DNA of 64,000 nt from Photobacterium sp. GB-56 (GTDB taxonomy: Bacteria > Pseudomonadota > Gammaproteobacteria > Enterobacterales > Vibrionaceae). Below the pieces are notes generated by a model that was given only the letters and a program-made list of their open reading frames with translations, was not told where the DNA came from and did no database searches. This document shows, piece by piece, positions 39,880 through 50,685 of this stretch (the stretch's first letter is position 1; each line of letters opens with the position of its first letter). Where the stretch lies: the NCBI RefSeq assembly GCF_003026105.1, contig NZ_PYNW01000019.1, forward strand, positions 1-64,000, read 5' to 3'. The translations under genes and the position numbers were made by a program.

Positions 39880-41829
39880 TTACATCACTTTTTGTTTTTC
39901 TTCAATGAGTCGATCAACGACGGTTGGATCAGCAAGGGTTGAAGTATCACCTAAGGTTGAGGTATCTCCAGTTGCTATCTTACGAAGAATTCGGCGCATG
40001 ATCTTACCTGAACGGGTCTTCGGTAATGCATCTGTCCAGTGTAAGAAGTCTGGTGTAGCGATAGGACCGATTTCCTTACGTACCCAGTTTTTCACTTCTT
40101 TATGCAGTTCTGCACTTGGGATTTCACCATCGTTTAGGGTGATATAGGCGTAAATTGCTTGGCCCTTTATCTCATGTGGTACACCCACAATCGCCGCTTC
40201 TGCAATCTTATCGAAAGCAACGAGTGCAGATTCAATTTCAGCCGTCCCCATACGGTGACCTGAAATATTTAATACGTCATCGACACGACCTGTGATCCAG
40301 TAATAACCGTCTTCATCACGACGTGCGCCGTCACCGGTGAAGTACATGCCTTTAAAGGTAGAGAAATAGGTTTGTTCAAAACGTTCGTGATCGCCCCAAA
40401 GCGTACGCATTTGACCTGGCCATGAATCGGTCATGACTAAGTTACCGTCAGTCGCGCCTTCAAGGATATTACCGACGTTATCAACCAGTGCTGGTTGTAC
40501 ACCAAAGAATGGACGGGTTGCAGAGCCTGGTTTTAGTGCGGTAGCACCCGGTAGTGGGGTAATTAAGATCCCGCCTGTTTCTGTTTGCCACCATGTATCC
40601 ACGATTGGGCAACGTTTGTCGCCAATTGTACGGTGATACCATTCCCATGCTTCAGGGTTAATGGGTTCGCCGACAGAGCCCATGATACGCAATGATGAAC
40701 GGTTAGTACCTTGAATTGCTTCATCGCCTTTTGCCATCAGAGCACGAATCGCGGTCGGTGCTGTGTATAAAATGCTGACTTGGTGCTTATCCACCACTTC
40801 GCTCATGCGACTGGTTGATGGGTAGGTTGGCACGCCTTCAAATAATACCGTGGTTGCGCCATTAGCTAGAGGTCCGTATACCAAGTAACTGTGACCTGTG
40901 ATCCAACCCACATCAGCAGTACACCAGTACACATCACCTTCTTGGTAATCAAATACATATTTAAACGTCATCGTGGCGTAAACCAGATAGCCACCTGTAG
41001 TGTGAAGTACACCTTTAGGCTTACCTGTTGAGCCTGACGTATAAAGAATAAACAGAGGATCTTCAGCGTTCATTGGCTCAGGAGCACAGTGAGCCGAAGC
41101 CACTGCTGTTGCTTCATGCCACCATACATCGCGATCATCATTCCAAGCAACTTCACCGCCTGTACGTTTAAAGACAACCACTTTTTCAACCGTCGTTACT
41201 TCAGGGTTGACTAGCGCGTCATCGACATTTTTCTTAAGGGGAACGGCACGACCACCACGTACGCCTTCATCAGCAGTCACAACTACTTTTGCATTTGAAT
41301 CGATAATACGTCCAGCCAAGGCTTCCGGAGAGAAACCGCCAAAGACGATAGTGTGCACCGCACCAATACGGGTACAAGCGAGCATTGCAATTGCCGCTTC
41401 GGCAACCATTGGCATGTAAAGACACACTACGTCACCTTTACGTACACCTTGGCTCTTCAGGGCGTTAGCAAACTGACAGACTTCTTGATGTAATTCATTG
41501 TAGGTTAGGGTGGCGTCATCATTAGGATCATCACCTTCCCAAATAATTGCTGCTTGATCGCCTTTGGTCGCGAGGTGGCGGTCAATACAGTTAGCAGAGA
41601 CATTAAGCTCACCGTCTTCAAACCATTTAATGCTGACGTGGCCGGTATCAAATGAGGTGTTTTTAACTTTAGTAAATGGTGTCATCCAATCAACGATTTG
41701 GCCATGTTCACGCCAAAAACCTTCAGGGTTAATCACTGATTGCTGATACATCTCACGGTATTGCTCTTCATTGATATGAGCTGTTTTTGCGATGGTCTCA
41801 TTGACCGGATAAACGTGAACCTCACTCAT
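39880..41829 (-). CDS. acs: Acetyl-CoA synthetase
   Basis: Activates acetate to acetyl-CoA via acetyl-AMP. The AMP-binding core [14 protein letters not shown] and the C-terminal [13 protein letters not shown] are intact; the catalytic lysine that is controlled by acetylation is K609, identical to the enteric numbering. 649 aa. AGGAGAATAGG precedes the start. Its partner regulators crbS and crbR lie within 10 kb, pointing to acetate-switch control; no CRP site was convincing upstream. Confidence 0.98.
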   Translation of the reverse strand: MSEVHVYPVNETIAKTAHINEEQYREMYQQSVINPEGFWREHGQIVDWMTPFTKVKNTSFDTGHVSIKWFEDGELNVSANCIDRHLATKGDQAAIIWEGDDPNDDATLTYNELHQEVCQFANALKSQGVRKGDVVCLYMPMVAEAAIAMLACTRIGAVHTIVFGGFSPEALAGRIIDSNAKVVVTADEGVRGGRAVPLKKNVDDALVNPEVTTVEKVVVFKRTGGEVAWNDDRDVWWHEATAVASAHCAPEPMNAEDPLFILYTSGSTGKPKGVLHTTGGYLVYATMTFKYVFDYQEGDVYWCTADVGWITGHSYLVYGPLANGATTVLFEGVPTYPSTSRMSEVVDKHQVSILYTAPTAIRALMAKGDEAIQGTNRSSLRIMGSVGEPINPEAWEWYHRTIGDKRCPIVDTWWQTETGGILITPLPGATALKPGSATRPFFGVQPALVDNVGNILEGATDGNLVMTDSWPGQMRTLWGDHERFEQTYFSTFKGMYFTGDGARRDEDGYYWITGRVDDVLNISGHRMGTAEIESALVAFDKIAEAAIVGVPHEIKGQAIYAYITLNDGEIPSAELHKEVKNWVRKEIGPIATPDFLHWTDALPKTRSGKIMRRILRKIATGDTSTLGDTSTLADPTVVDRLIEEKQKVM

Positions 41830-42214
41830 CCTATTCTCCTTGAGTTCTTATACTTTATGCGCCCTGCATCCTTAGCCGATGTAATAAGGGTGAGCAAACT
41901 GACTTTTTATAGTTGTTTTGTGCTGCGTATACGTTGTGCCATTTTTTGTGTGTCTACAATTAGACTTTAGGATGAGAGAGCTGGATCAAAGGGCGTAAAT
42001 GCAAGTTACATGGATTTTTCATGACAATTTGTAGATGAATATAGGAACTTGAGTGATAGCGTGAGGCGAATAAAAATTAAAAGGAGATCTCCGTCGCACT
42101 ATTAGGGTAATTATGTGTTATTAGTGGGGTTAAATTGCGGACTGACATTAGTTTGAGAAGAAAACTACGTCATAATATGTTGCTTTTTTATTCACCACAT
42201 TATGCGAGATCACT
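41830..42214. other. Divergent regulatory gap between acs and the MFS gene
   Basis: About 385 bases, AT-rich, with no gene. It must hold the acs promoter (minus) and the MFS gene promoter (plus), and by inference a CrbR site. I see no repeat or box strong enough to name. Confidence 0.5.
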
Positions 42215-43390
42215 ATGTTTACACGTTCGCCCTACAGCTGGAGCTCACAATACTTGTGGGGCTTCTTCTTCTCTTACGGTGTTTACCTGCCATTTTGGGC
42301 TATTTGGTTTAAGCATATTGGAGTGGATGATTCTGATATTGGGTTGCTGTTGGGCTTAGGTTTTGCCGTTCGTTGTTTAGCTAATTTAGTCTTAACCCCG
42401 CGTATCCATAAAGTAGAGCATCTTATCCCTGCTTTACGAGGTTTTACTCTGCTCGGTCTGCTTGCTTGTATTCTTTATATTGTCGGTGGTGGGGGATTAT
42501 GGGTACTTGCTGCTGTCACTATCTTATTTAATTTATCAGCAGGGCCTATCGTGCCAATTTCTGATGCTATCGTGAACCATTATGCAAAAGATGGGCATCT
42601 TGATTATGGTCGCACCCGTTTATGGGGATCGATTGCCTTTATTGCGGGTTCAACGGTAGTAGGGATGCTGGCTAATCACTATGGTGCCGATATCATTCCG
42701 TGGGTGGCATTATCAGGTTTAGCTTTCTCACAATTAATGGCGGCAAGAAACCCTGCGATTATGCCATTCGATGAAGGGAGCTCTGAGCAAGTTCGCCCTG
42801 CATTGTGGGGGATTCTACGTAATGGTGCGGTGATTAAGTTGATTGTGATTGCTTCTTTATTGCAAGGTAGTCATGCTGCTTATTATGGTTTTAGCTCTAT
42901 CTATTGGCAGAAAATTGGTTTTAGTGAATCAATGATTGGTTACCTATGGAGCTTCAGTGTTGCTGCAGAAGTGATGGTATTTCTGGTTAGTAAGCACTTA
43001 TTTTCTGGCTGGTCGGTAAATAATATGTTTCGCTTAGCAGCATTCGGTGTCTTGGTGCGTTGGGGATTAACCGCCACTTTGACAGAGCAGTGGCTGATGT
43101 TCCCCGTTCAAGCTTTACATGGCGTAACTTTTGCTGCAGCTCACTTAGCGGCGATTCGCTATATTCAACAACAGCCGAGTAACCATTCTGTCGCGCTGCA
43201 ATCGTTATACAACGCGATTCCGTTGGGAGCAGTAATGGCAGTATTAACATCGATGAGTGGTTGGATGTATGGTAATTGGGGGGCTAATGTGTTTTGGATC
43301 ATGGCCGCGATGGCTTTTCCGGTGTTCTTTATTCGTTTAACGCCTTCTCAACAGATCGCGGCGACCGACTATCAAACCAGTAAAGCATAG
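42215..43390 (+). CDS. MFS transporter, HcaT-like
   Basis: A 12-helix major facilitator protein of 391 aa. The opening SSQYLWGFFFSYGVYLPFWAIW and the RLWGSIAFIAGSTVVGML segment are typical of the MFS_1_like group that includes HcaT (3-phenylpropionate transporter) and nucleoside-type carriers. Substrate is not decidable. It is divergent from acs and upstream of crbS. Confidence 0.82.
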   Translation: MFTRSPYSWSSQYLWGFFFSYGVYLPFWAIWFKHIGVDDSDIGLLLGLGFAVRCLANLVLTPRIHKVEHLIPALRGFTLLGLLACILYIVGGGGLWVLAAVTILFNLSAGPIVPISDAIVNHYAKDGHLDYGRTRLWGSIAFIAGSTVVGMLANHYGADIIPWVALSGLAFSQLMAARNPAIMPFDEGSSEQVRPALWGILRNGAVIKLIVIASLLQGSHAAYYGFSSIYWQKIGFSESMIGYLWSFSVAAEVMVFLVSKHLFSGWSVNNMFRLAAFGVLVRWGLTATLTEQWLMFPVQALHGVTFAAAHLAAIRYIQQQPSNHSVALQSLYNAIPLGAVMAVLTSMSGWMYGNWGANVFWIMAAMAFPVFFIRLTPSQQIAATDYQTSKA

Positions 43391-43410
43391 TGATTACTAA
43401 CTTCTATTCT

Positions 43411-43440
43411 AAAGCGCAGTCTTGATGGCTGCGCTTTTTT
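43411..43440 (+). terminator. Terminator after the MFS gene
   Basis: AAAGCGCAG / CTGCGCTTT stem with two more inner pairs, then TTTTTT. Confidence 0.9.
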
Positions 43441-43557
43441 ATTGCGATAAAGAAAAGAGAAGGCTCACTATCTTACTGAGAGAACTGTGATCAGACAGGA
43501 TTGAGTAAGCTGTGACAACTTAGTTACAGTGGTGAATCAGTTTTAAAAGGATGATGT

Positions 43558-46500
43558 GTGATGGTACAGGGATGGATTGTTATAACCGTATCACTGGTAT
43601 ATCTCGGCGTACTGTTCGCGATTGCATGGTATGGCGATAAAAAAAGCCAATGGTTAGCAGGGTGGCGACCGTGGATATATAGTTTATCCATTGCGGTGTA
43701 TTGTACCTCGTGGAGTTTTTTTGGCACGGTGGGACAAGCTAGCCGTGAGCTGTGGTCTTTCCTCCCCATTTATCTCGCGCCAATTATCGTATTTACTTTA
43801 GGCTGGAAAGTCTTAGCTCGGCTGATCTTTATTGCTAAGCGAGAACACATTACTTCAATAGCGGATTTCATCGCAGCCCGTTACGGAAAATCGCAAGGTT
43901 TAGCCATGCTCGTCACCGTGATCGCGGTGATAGGTATTTTGCCTTATATCGCGTTGCAGTTGCGTGGCATTACGCTGGGGCTTGAACAGATCACGCCGAA
44001 TTTAGGCGAGATATTTAATCAAGAAGGGTTAGATACTGCGTGGATAGTGTCCGGTGTATTAGCATTATTTTCTATTTTGTTTGGTACTCGGCATATTGAT
44101 TCCACCGAGCACCACCGCGGTATGATGATGGCGATAGCGTTTGAGTCATTGATCAAGCTTGCAGCGTTTCTCGCGGTTGGCATTTTCGCGCTGAGTTTAT
44201 TTCAAACCGCTCCTCAGCTTAATGCGCTAAGTTTGCAATCACTTACTTACACGTCACCTAATATTGGTAGTTTATTTATTCATATGCTACTTACCATGGC
44301 GGCAATTATCTGTTTGCCACGTCAATTTCATACCATTGTGGTGGAAAACCATAGCCAAGCTGATTTACATAAAGCGCGTTGGATCTTTCCTTGTTACCTG
44401 TTCTTAATGGGGATTTTTGTTATTCCCCTTGCTTTGATTGGCCAGCAATTACTACCGAATGTTTCAGCAGATACTTACGTAATTAATTTACCGTTACAGC
44501 AAGGTGCGAACGGTATTGCGCTGCTCGCTTTTATTGGGGGGGCCTCCGCGGCGACAGGGATGGTGATTGTTTCAACCATCGCTTTGGCAATCATGGTATC
44601 GAATGATTTAGTGATGCCCTTAATGTTACGTCGAGTACGCATTGGGCCGCGTAATTTTTCAGCTTTTTCTGGCTTATTATTAAATGTCCGTCGGGTGTTA
44701 ATTGCGGTGTTATTACTTGCAGCATGGGGCTTTTATCATGTGCTAGATAACGTTCATTCACTGTCGGCGATAGGTTTATTGTCATTTGCTGCGATTGCAC
44801 AATTTGCTCCAGCGTTGCTTGGCGGTATTTACTGGCGCTTTGGTAATAAAAAAGGGGTGTATACCGGTTTAGTTGGTGGGATGACGATTTGGCTTATTAC
44901 CATGATGAGTCAAACCAGTATGTTGGCAGGGGATGCGGGCAGTAATGTTTTACTGTGGTTATTAAGTCCACCACAACTGCCTATTTTACGAAGCTTGACT
45001 TCTGTTGATTGGGGCATGTTGTTGAGTTTATGCGTCAATGTCAGTTTGTTTGTCGGGGTTTCATTAATAACACGGTCGTCACTCACTGAGCGTTTACAAG
45101 CGGCTTCTTTTGTTGGTGCTTCTCCTGCAGAAACGGAAGATGGAAGCTTATATCAAACCCGTGTGACGGTCGCTGAATTAGAAATGTTGGCTTCTCGTTT
45201 TGTTGGCCGTAAACGCGTTCGCCATGCATTTGCTCAGTTTGCCGAGCAGCAAGGTAATCGCTTAGAGCCTCAGCAACAAGCTTCTGCCAGTATGATCCGC
45301 CATACCGAAAGAGTATTGGCTGGCGTTTTTGGTGCCTCTTCAGCAAGGTTAGTGCTTACTTCTGCCTTGCAAGGAAGAAACATGCAATTAGAAGAAGTCG
45401 CAACGATTGTTGATGAAGCTTCTGAGTTGTTTGACTTTAGCCGAGGGTTATTACAAGGAGCGATTGAGCATATTAGCCAAGGTATCGCTGTGGTTGATAA
45501 ACAGCTTCGGCTGGTGGCGTGGAACCAACGGTATTTAGAGCTGTTTTCTTTTCCTCCCGGTTTGATCCAAGTTGGTCGCCCTATTACTGATGTGATTCGG
45601 TATAACGCTGAGCAAGGATTATGTGGCCCCGGCGATCCTGAAGCACATGTAGCTAAACGAGTTGAGCATTTACAGCGGGGAACGGCACATACGTCATCGC
45701 GAATTCGGCCTGATGGACAAGTGATAGAAGTACAAGGTAATCCAATGCCTGGTGGTGGTTTTGTGATGAGTTTTAGTGATATTACCGCGTTTCGTCAGGT
45801 TGAAATGGCATTAAAAGAAGCCAATGAAAACCTTGAAGCGCGAGTTAAAGAGCGGACCCAACAGCTTGAACAATTGAATCATCAATTAATGATAGCCACT
45901 CAGCAAGCGGAGCAACAAGCGCAATCCAAAAGTCGCTTTTTAGCGGCGGTGAGTCATGATTTGATGCAACCGCTCAATGCTGCGCGCCTTTTTTCATCTT
46001 CGTTAACTGAAGTTGCTGAGGGCAAAGAAAGTGCGCGTTTAGCCACTCATATCGAAAGTGCATTAGGCGCAGCAGAAGATCTGATTGGAGATCTGTTGGA
46101 TGTTTCTCGTTTAGAAGCAGGTAAATTACAAACACATATTGTGCCGTTTAAAGTCAGTGATGTGCTTAATACATTATCGGCTGAATTTGGTGCTTTAGCG
46201 CAACAACAAGCGATCACCTTTGATGTGGTATGCAGTGATGCGGTGATCATCTCAGATGCCAAGCTCTTACGCCGTGCTTTGCAAAATTTCTTAACCAATG
46301 CTTTTCGTTATAACCCTAGCGGTAAAGTGTTGTTAGGTGTGAGGCGTCGAGGCCTGCGTTTGCAGATTGAGGTTTGGGACAATGGACCGGGGATCCCGAT
46401 AGAAAAGCAGACCAATATCTTTGATGAATTTACCCGTATAGAACAAACAGGGAGCGAGCATGGCTTGGGATTAGGGCTGGCGATTGCGCGTGGGATCTCA

Positions 46501-47013
46501 CGGGTATTGGATCACCCATTAGATTTACGCTCATGGCAGGGAAAAGGCACAGTCTTTTCGTTATCAGTACCATTAGGTAATGCGTCTATGCTAGCTGCTT
46601 GTACGCAGGTATCCACAACTGAGATCAAAGCGCCATTAGCTGGGCTGAAAGTGCTGTGTGTCGATAATGAAAATGACATTTTATTAGGAATGGAAACCTT
46701 ACTCACTCGCTGGGGTTGTGAGGTTAAATTAGCTGAAAATCTTGATGAAGCTATGTGTGCTCTCGAACAACAGTGGCAACCCGATGTTATCTTTAGTGAT
46801 TACCATTTATCCCATCAACAAACAGGATTAGAAGTATTGCTGCAATGCCGTTCAAGGTTAGGTGATAGTTTTAAAGGGGTGGTGATTAGCGCAGATAGAA
46901 TGACCGAAAATCAGGCCGCGATCCGAGGCCATGGTTTTGGATTTATCAGTAAACCAGTTAAGCCATTAAAGCTTCGCGCGGTACTGAATCAATGTTTGCC
47001 TGTAGAAGCATAA
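43558..47013 (+). CDS. crbS: Hybrid sensor histidine kinase with SSS transporter domain (CrbS-type)
   Basis: A very large (1151 aa) sensor. Residues 1 to about 505 are a sodium:solute symporter-like membrane domain; a STAC-like linker lies at about 535-620, a PAS at about 625-735, and a coiled coil at about 740-785. The HisKA phospho-accepting H800 is in VSHDLMQPLNAARLF. The ATPase domain has N-box LQNFLTNAFRYNP, DNGPGI and GLGLGLAI. A receiver domain follows with D1081 in IFSDYHL. This order is that of CbrA/CrbS kinases, which with CrbR control acs in vibrios. Gene name is by homology and context. Confidence 0.9.
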   Translation: MMVQGWIVITVSLVYLGVLFAIAWYGDKKSQWLAGWRPWIYSLSIAVYCTSWSFFGTVGQASRELWSFLPIYLAPIIVFTLGWKVLARLIFIAKREHITSIADFIAARYGKSQGLAMLVTVIAVIGILPYIALQLRGITLGLEQITPNLGEIFNQEGLDTAWIVSGVLALFSILFGTRHIDSTEHHRGMMMAIAFESLIKLAAFLAVGIFALSLFQTAPQLNALSLQSLTYTSPNIGSLFIHMLLTMAAIICLPRQFHTIVVENHSQADLHKARWIFPCYLFLMGIFVIPLALIGQQLLPNVSADTYVINLPLQQGANGIALLAFIGGASAATGMVIVSTIALAIMVSNDLVMPLMLRRVRIGPRNFSAFSGLLLNVRRVLIAVLLLAAWGFYHVLDNVHSLSAIGLLSFAAIAQFAPALLGGIYWRFGNKKGVYTGLVGGMTIWLITMMSQTSMLAGDAGSNVLLWLLSPPQLPILRSLTSVDWGMLLSLCVNVSLFVGVSLITRSSLTERLQAASFVGASPAETEDGSLYQTRVTVAELEMLASRFVGRKRVRHAFAQFAEQQGNRLEPQQQASASMIRHTERVLAGVFGASSARLVLTSALQGRNMQLEEVATIVDEASELFDFSRGLLQGAIEHISQGIAVVDKQLRLVAWNQRYLELFSFPPGLIQVGRPITDVIRYNAEQGLCGPGDPEAHVAKRVEHLQRGTAHTSSRIRPDGQVIEVQGNPMPGGGFVMSFSDITAFRQVEMALKEANENLEARVKERTQQLEQLNHQLMIATQQAEQQAQSKSRFLAAVSHDLMQPLNAARLFSSSLTEVAEGKESARLATHIESALGAAEDLIGDLLDVSRLEAGKLQTHIVPFKVSDVLNTLSAEFGALAQQQAITFDVVCSDAVIISDAKLLRRALQNFLTNAFRYNPSGKVLLGVRRRGLRLQIEVWDNGPGIPIEKQTNIFDEFTRIEQTGSEHGLGLGLAIARGISRVLDHPLDLRSWQGKGTVFSLSVPLGNASMLAACTQVSTTEIKAPLAGLKVLCVDNENDILLGMETLLTRWGCEVKLAENLDEAMCALEQQWQPDVIFSDYHLSHQQTGLEVLLQCRSRLGDSFKGVVISADRMTENQAAIRGHGFGFISKPVKPLKLRAVLNQCLPVEA

Positions 47014-47030
47014 TGTGAATTAGTACAAAG

Positions 47031-47057
47031 AAAAAGGCGGAGTCCAATGGACTCCGC
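47031..47057 (-). terminator. Terminator after the SSS symporter gene
   Basis: GCGGAGTCC / GGACTCCGC with a 3-base loop. On the minus strand it is followed by CTTTTTCTTTG, so it serves the minus-strand symporter operon; the plus-strand side lacks a T run. Confidence 0.85.
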
Positions 47058-47098
47058 AAAAGCTAGGGAAGTATAGCTAAGGAGAAGTGAGGTATTGC

Positions 47099-48802
47099 TT
47101 AGTGATCTTGGGCAGCGCCAGAGCCTTGAGGGAAGCGGATAGATTCCACCATCTCTTGGACATCATCAGGTACTTCGGCAGTAAACTTATTCACCACAAT
47201 CGCGACAACAAAGTTTAGACACATACCAAGCGTACCGATCCCTTCTGGGCTAATACCAAAGAACCAGTTGTCAGGTGTACTTGCTGCAGGGTTAATAAAT
47301 TTGAAGTAAATAATGTAAGCTGCAGTGAAAGTAATACCCGAAATCATGCCTGCTATCGCCCCTGATTTATTCATCTTCTTATAGAAGATCCCAAGAATAA
47401 TGGCTGGGAAGAAAGACGCGGCGGCTAAGCCGAATGAGAAAGCAACTACTTGAGCAACAAAGCCAGGTGGATTAATTCCTAAGTAGCCCGCACCCACAAT
47501 CGCTACGGCGGCACCAATACGGGCGGCGAGTAACTCTTGTTTGTCGGTCATGTTCGGTTTCAAGCCTTTTTTCAGTAAATCATGTGAAATAGAGGTGGAT
47601 ATCACCAGTAGTAACCCTGCAGCGGTTGATAGTGCGGCAGCTAAACCACCGGCGGCAAGCAGTGCGACAACCCAGTTAGGTAACTTAGCTAGTTCAGGGC
47701 TGGCTAATACAATGATGTCACGGTTGATCTTCATTTCATTACGATCATCGCCAGAGTAGAACATCTTGCCGTCATTATTTTTATCTTCCCACGCGACAAG
47801 GCCCGTTTTTTCCCAGTTTTTCACCCAACTAGGTGCTTGCTCGGCAGGAACCCCTTTCATGTCTGGGCCATTGATCGTATCAATCATATTGACACGGGCA
47901 AATGCGGCAACAGCTGGTGCGGTAGTGTATAAAATGGCAATAAAGACTAATGCCCAGCCCGCTGATACGCGTGCATCTTTTACTTTTGGTACAGTGAAGA
48001 AACGGATAATTACGTGAGGTAGACCTGCAGTACCCACCATAAGAGCGGCACAGATGAAGAACACATCGACCATACTTTTTGAACCATCGGTGTAAGCGGT
48101 GAAGCCAAGTTCAGTGGTTAAACCATCAAGCTTTTCAAGTAGATACGTTTCAGAACCATTGACCGTTGATCCCAAACCAAATTGTGGAATAGGGGATCCT
48201 GTCATCATTAAAGAAGTAAAAATAGCGGGAACCATGAAGGCAAAAATTAACACACAATATTGCGCGACTTGGGTATAGGTGATCCCTTTCATACCACCCA
48301 TTACTGCGTAGAAGAAGACGATCCCCATACCGATAATGATCCCCATGTTGATATCCACTTCTAAGAAACGAGCGAATACCACCCCGACTCCACGCATTTG
48401 GCCTGCTACATAAGTGAATGAAACAAAAATGGCACAGAACACAGCCACCATGCGGGCAGTTTTAGAGTAATAACGATCGCCGATAAAATCAGGTACCGTA
48501 AATTTACCGAATTTACGTAAGTAAGGTGCCAGACATAGCGCTAATAATACGTAGCCGCCAGTCCAACCCATTAAGTAGACGCCACCATCGTAACCAATGA
48601 ATGAGATGATCCCTGCCATTGAAATAAATGAGGCGGCTGACATCCAGTCTGCAGCTGTTGCCATGCCGTTAGCGACAGGGTGGACACCACCGCCAGCAAC
48701 ATAGAACTCACTGGTTGATCCTGCACGAGCCCAAATCGCAATACCGATATAAATGGCGAATGTAATGCCGACGAGAATAAAGGTCCAAGTTTGAATATCC
48801 AT
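47099..48802 (-). CDS. Sodium:solute symporter, VC_2705 subfamily (large subunit)
   Basis: A 567-aa SSS-family carrier with about 13 helices. It begins with GSTSEFYVAGGGVHPVANGM and contains MATAADWMSAASFISMAG at the sodium site. Unlike true ActP it has a long insert at about 325-375 (MKGVPAEQAPSW and following), and it is paired with a DUF4212 small subunit, the arrangement of the VC_2705 subfamily. Acetate or another short carboxylate is the likely substrate from its place between crbS and crbR; this is inference. Confidence 0.87.
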   Translation of the reverse strand: MDIQTWTFILVGITFAIYIGIAIWARAGSTSEFYVAGGGVHPVANGMATAADWMSAASFISMAGIISFIGYDGGVYLMGWTGGYVLLALCLAPYLRKFGKFTVPDFIGDRYYSKTARMVAVFCAIFVSFTYVAGQMRGVGVVFARFLEVDINMGIIIGMGIVFFYAVMGGMKGITYTQVAQYCVLIFAFMVPAIFTSLMMTGSPIPQFGLGSTVNGSETYLLEKLDGLTTELGFTAYTDGSKSMVDVFFICAALMVGTAGLPHVIIRFFTVPKVKDARVSAGWALVFIAILYTTAPAVAAFARVNMIDTINGPDMKGVPAEQAPSWVKNWEKTGLVAWEDKNNDGKMFYSGDDRNEMKINRDIIVLASPELAKLPNWVVALLAAGGLAAALSTAAGLLLVISTSISHDLLKKGLKPNMTDKQELLAARIGAAVAIVGAGYLGINPPGFVAQVVAFSFGLAAASFFPAIILGIFYKKMNKSGAIAGMISGITFTAAYIIYFKFINPAASTPDNWFFGISPEGIGTLGMCLNFVVAIVVNKFTAEVPDDVQEMVESIRFPQGSGAAQDH

Positions 48803-48813
48803 GTGACGCTTCC

Positions 48814-49080
48814 TTAATCTTCCTGAACGTTGAATTTACGATCGAGTGCATTCATGCGATTAACATAAACAAAGATCAGAATGACAAAGGTATAAATCGC
48901 CCCTTGCTGCGAGAACCAAAAACCTAACTTAAAACCACCAATTTGAATGGTATTGAGGGCATCAACAAATAAGATCCCTGCGCCATACGAAACACCAAAC
49001 CAGATTGCGAGTAGCGATCCCATGATACTGAGATTTTCTTTCCAATAGGCTTGTGCTTGCTCCTTGGATGCGAACGCCAT
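48814..49080 (-). CDS. DUF4212 small subunit of the sodium:solute symporter
   Basis: An 88-aa membrane protein with two helices (about 20-42 and 56-75) and the family end YVNRMNALDRKFNVQED. Start at 49080 (MAFASKEQAQAYWKEN) follows AAGGAG; a GTG at 49095 lies within that ribosome site. It is 11 bases upstream of the large subunit and certainly co-translated with it. It is not the DUF485 YjcH protein that accompanies E. coli ActP. Confidence 0.9.
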   Translation of the reverse strand: MAFASKEQAQAYWKENLSIMGSLLAIWFGVSYGAGILFVDALNTIQIGGFKLGFWFSQQGAIYTFVILIFVYVNRMNALDRKFNVQED

Positions 49081-49196
49081 TGTTATCTCCTTCACAATTT
49101 CAAATACGATATTTGTTGTTAATAAATTGTTACGAAAGAAACAATAGCAATGAAAGTAGGTTCTATCTGTGCAACTTTAGTCGAGGGTAAAAAAGC

Positions 49197-49225
49197 AAAA
49201 ACGCCCTTATGAGGGCGTTTTTGTG
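49197..49225 (-). terminator. Terminator after marC
   Basis: AAAAACGCCCT / AGGGCGTTTTT with loop TATG. It lies between marC and the symporter genes, both on the minus strand, so each has its own transcription unit. Confidence 0.88.
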
Positions 49226-49277
49226 AGCGGTAAATCGCTTTTTATAATGAAGACGGCAATTATGATTAGCCAAAAGT

Positions 49278-49922
49278 CTAAGTTAATAGGTAGAAATCTT
49301 TTATACCCATTAAAAGATTATTGACGGCAACAGCGGCCAATATTAATCCCATGACACGGCTGATGATCGCCGCGCCTACATTACCAATGTATTGTTGGAT
49401 TTTATTGGCGCCAAGTAAGAGTAATAAGGTAATCAGTAATACCGATATCATCACCAGTGTCGTAATGATTTGTTCACTGATGGCGTAGCGATTGTTATCT
49501 GTCAGCATCACGATAGCCATCATGGCGCCAGGAGATGCAATGGAGGGAATAGCAAGTGGGTAGACAGCTAAGCTGCCCAACTCTGAATGAGCGACTTCTT
49601 CTTTGCTCATTTTACATTCTTGATCGACTTTACCCTCACCAAAAATCATGGTTAAGGCAAAAAGTAGTAGAACGAGCCCGCCAGCGGCTTGAAAAGCGGG
49701 CAATGGAATTTGCATCGCTTCTAATAGTACCTGACCGACAATAACAAAAAATAATAATACACCTGTTGCAATAGCAACGGCTTTTAAAGCAACAATACGC
49801 TGTTGCTGTGCAGTTAATTGTTGGGTTTGAGAAAGGTAAACCGGGACTGAACCGATAGGATCAATCACAGCCCAAATAAGAACAAATTGAGTCACTAAGG
49901 CAGTAAGCAAACGACCCTCCAT
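49278..49922 (-). CDS. MarC family membrane protein
   Basis: A 214-aa inner-membrane protein with six predicted helices and the UPF0056/MarC motifs VIDPIGSVPVYLS and AIPSIASPGAMMAIVML. Despite the name, MarC is not a proven drug exporter; its substrate is unknown. It sits between the symporter genes and crbR. Confidence 0.85.
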   Translation of the reverse strand: MEGRLLTALVTQFVLIWAVIDPIGSVPVYLSQTQQLTAQQQRIVALKAVAIATGVLLFFVIVGQVLLEAMQIPLPAFQAAGGLVLLLFALTMIFGEGKVDQECKMSKEEVAHSELGSLAVYPLAIPSIASPGAMMAIVMLTDNNRYAISEQIITTLVMISVLLITLLLLLGANKIQQYIGNVGAAIISRVMGLILAAVAVNNLLMGIKDFYLLT

Positions 49923-50055
49923 AAGCTAAGGCAATGAAATAGTGTGAGTAGCCGCTTACGAGTGTATCAAAATATTCAATTGTGATGGTTAGTCACATTT
50001 TATTTAAGGCATGATAACGTAACAAAATATTATCAGACCGATAGTGAAAGGGGCG

Positions 50056-50685
50056 TTATAGATCCAGCTGTTGCAACAATATAACGGCTTGGGTTCTATT
50101 TTTGACTTCAAGCTTGCGAAATATCGCGGTCATGTGTGCTTTGATTGTTGCTTCAGAAACAGTTAGCTCGTAAGCAATCTGTTTGTTGAGCAAGCCATCT
50201 GACAACATGCCTAATACTTTATATTGCTGTGGCGTTAGGGTGGCAATTTTATCTGCTAGATCTCGATAAGCGTTATTGTTATCTGCGATGTCTTCAGGAA
50301 AAAAAGGTTCACCATCGAGGACTTGATTCAGTGCAGAGATCAACGCACGCATATCACTAGATTTTGGAATAAAGCCAAATGCACCATGACTATGAACCTG
50401 ACGAATGACTTTTTCTTCTTCACTGGCAGAGATCACAACAGTCGGTAGTTCTGGGTATTGTTGACGAAGTTGGATTAATCCAGACATGCCATTTGCACCA
50501 GGCATTTTGAGATCGAGTAACAGCAAATCGACATCAGGCTCTTTTTCTAACAACGCAAATAAAGAATCAAGGGAGTCTGCCTCGAGCAGGTTCGCACCGC
50601 TAATCGCCATATGGACCGATTGAAACAGGGCATTACGAAACAGAGGATGATCATCGGCAATAACGATAGTGTGCTGAGCTTCCAT
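50056..50685 (-). CDS. crbR: LuxR/NarL-type response regulator, CrbR-like
   Basis: The receiver domain (1-125) has the acidic pair D11-D12, phospho-accepting D58 in LLLLDLKMPG, and GFIPKSS. The C-terminal GerE HTH (about 145-209) reads LNKQIAYELTVSEATIKAHM. 209 aa. It is the expected partner of CrbS, both flanking the symporter genes. The assignment as CrbR rests on its family and this neighbourhood. Confidence 0.82.
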   Translation of the reverse strand: MEAQHTIVIADDHPLFRNALFQSVHMAISGANLLEADSLDSLFALLEKEPDVDLLLLDLKMPGANGMSGLIQLRQQYPELPTVVISASEEEKVIRQVHSHGAFGFIPKSSDMRALISALNQVLDGEPFFPEDIADNNNAYRDLADKIATLTPQQYKVLGMLSDGLLNKQIAYELTVSEATIKAHMTAIFRKLEVKNRTQAVILLQQLDL

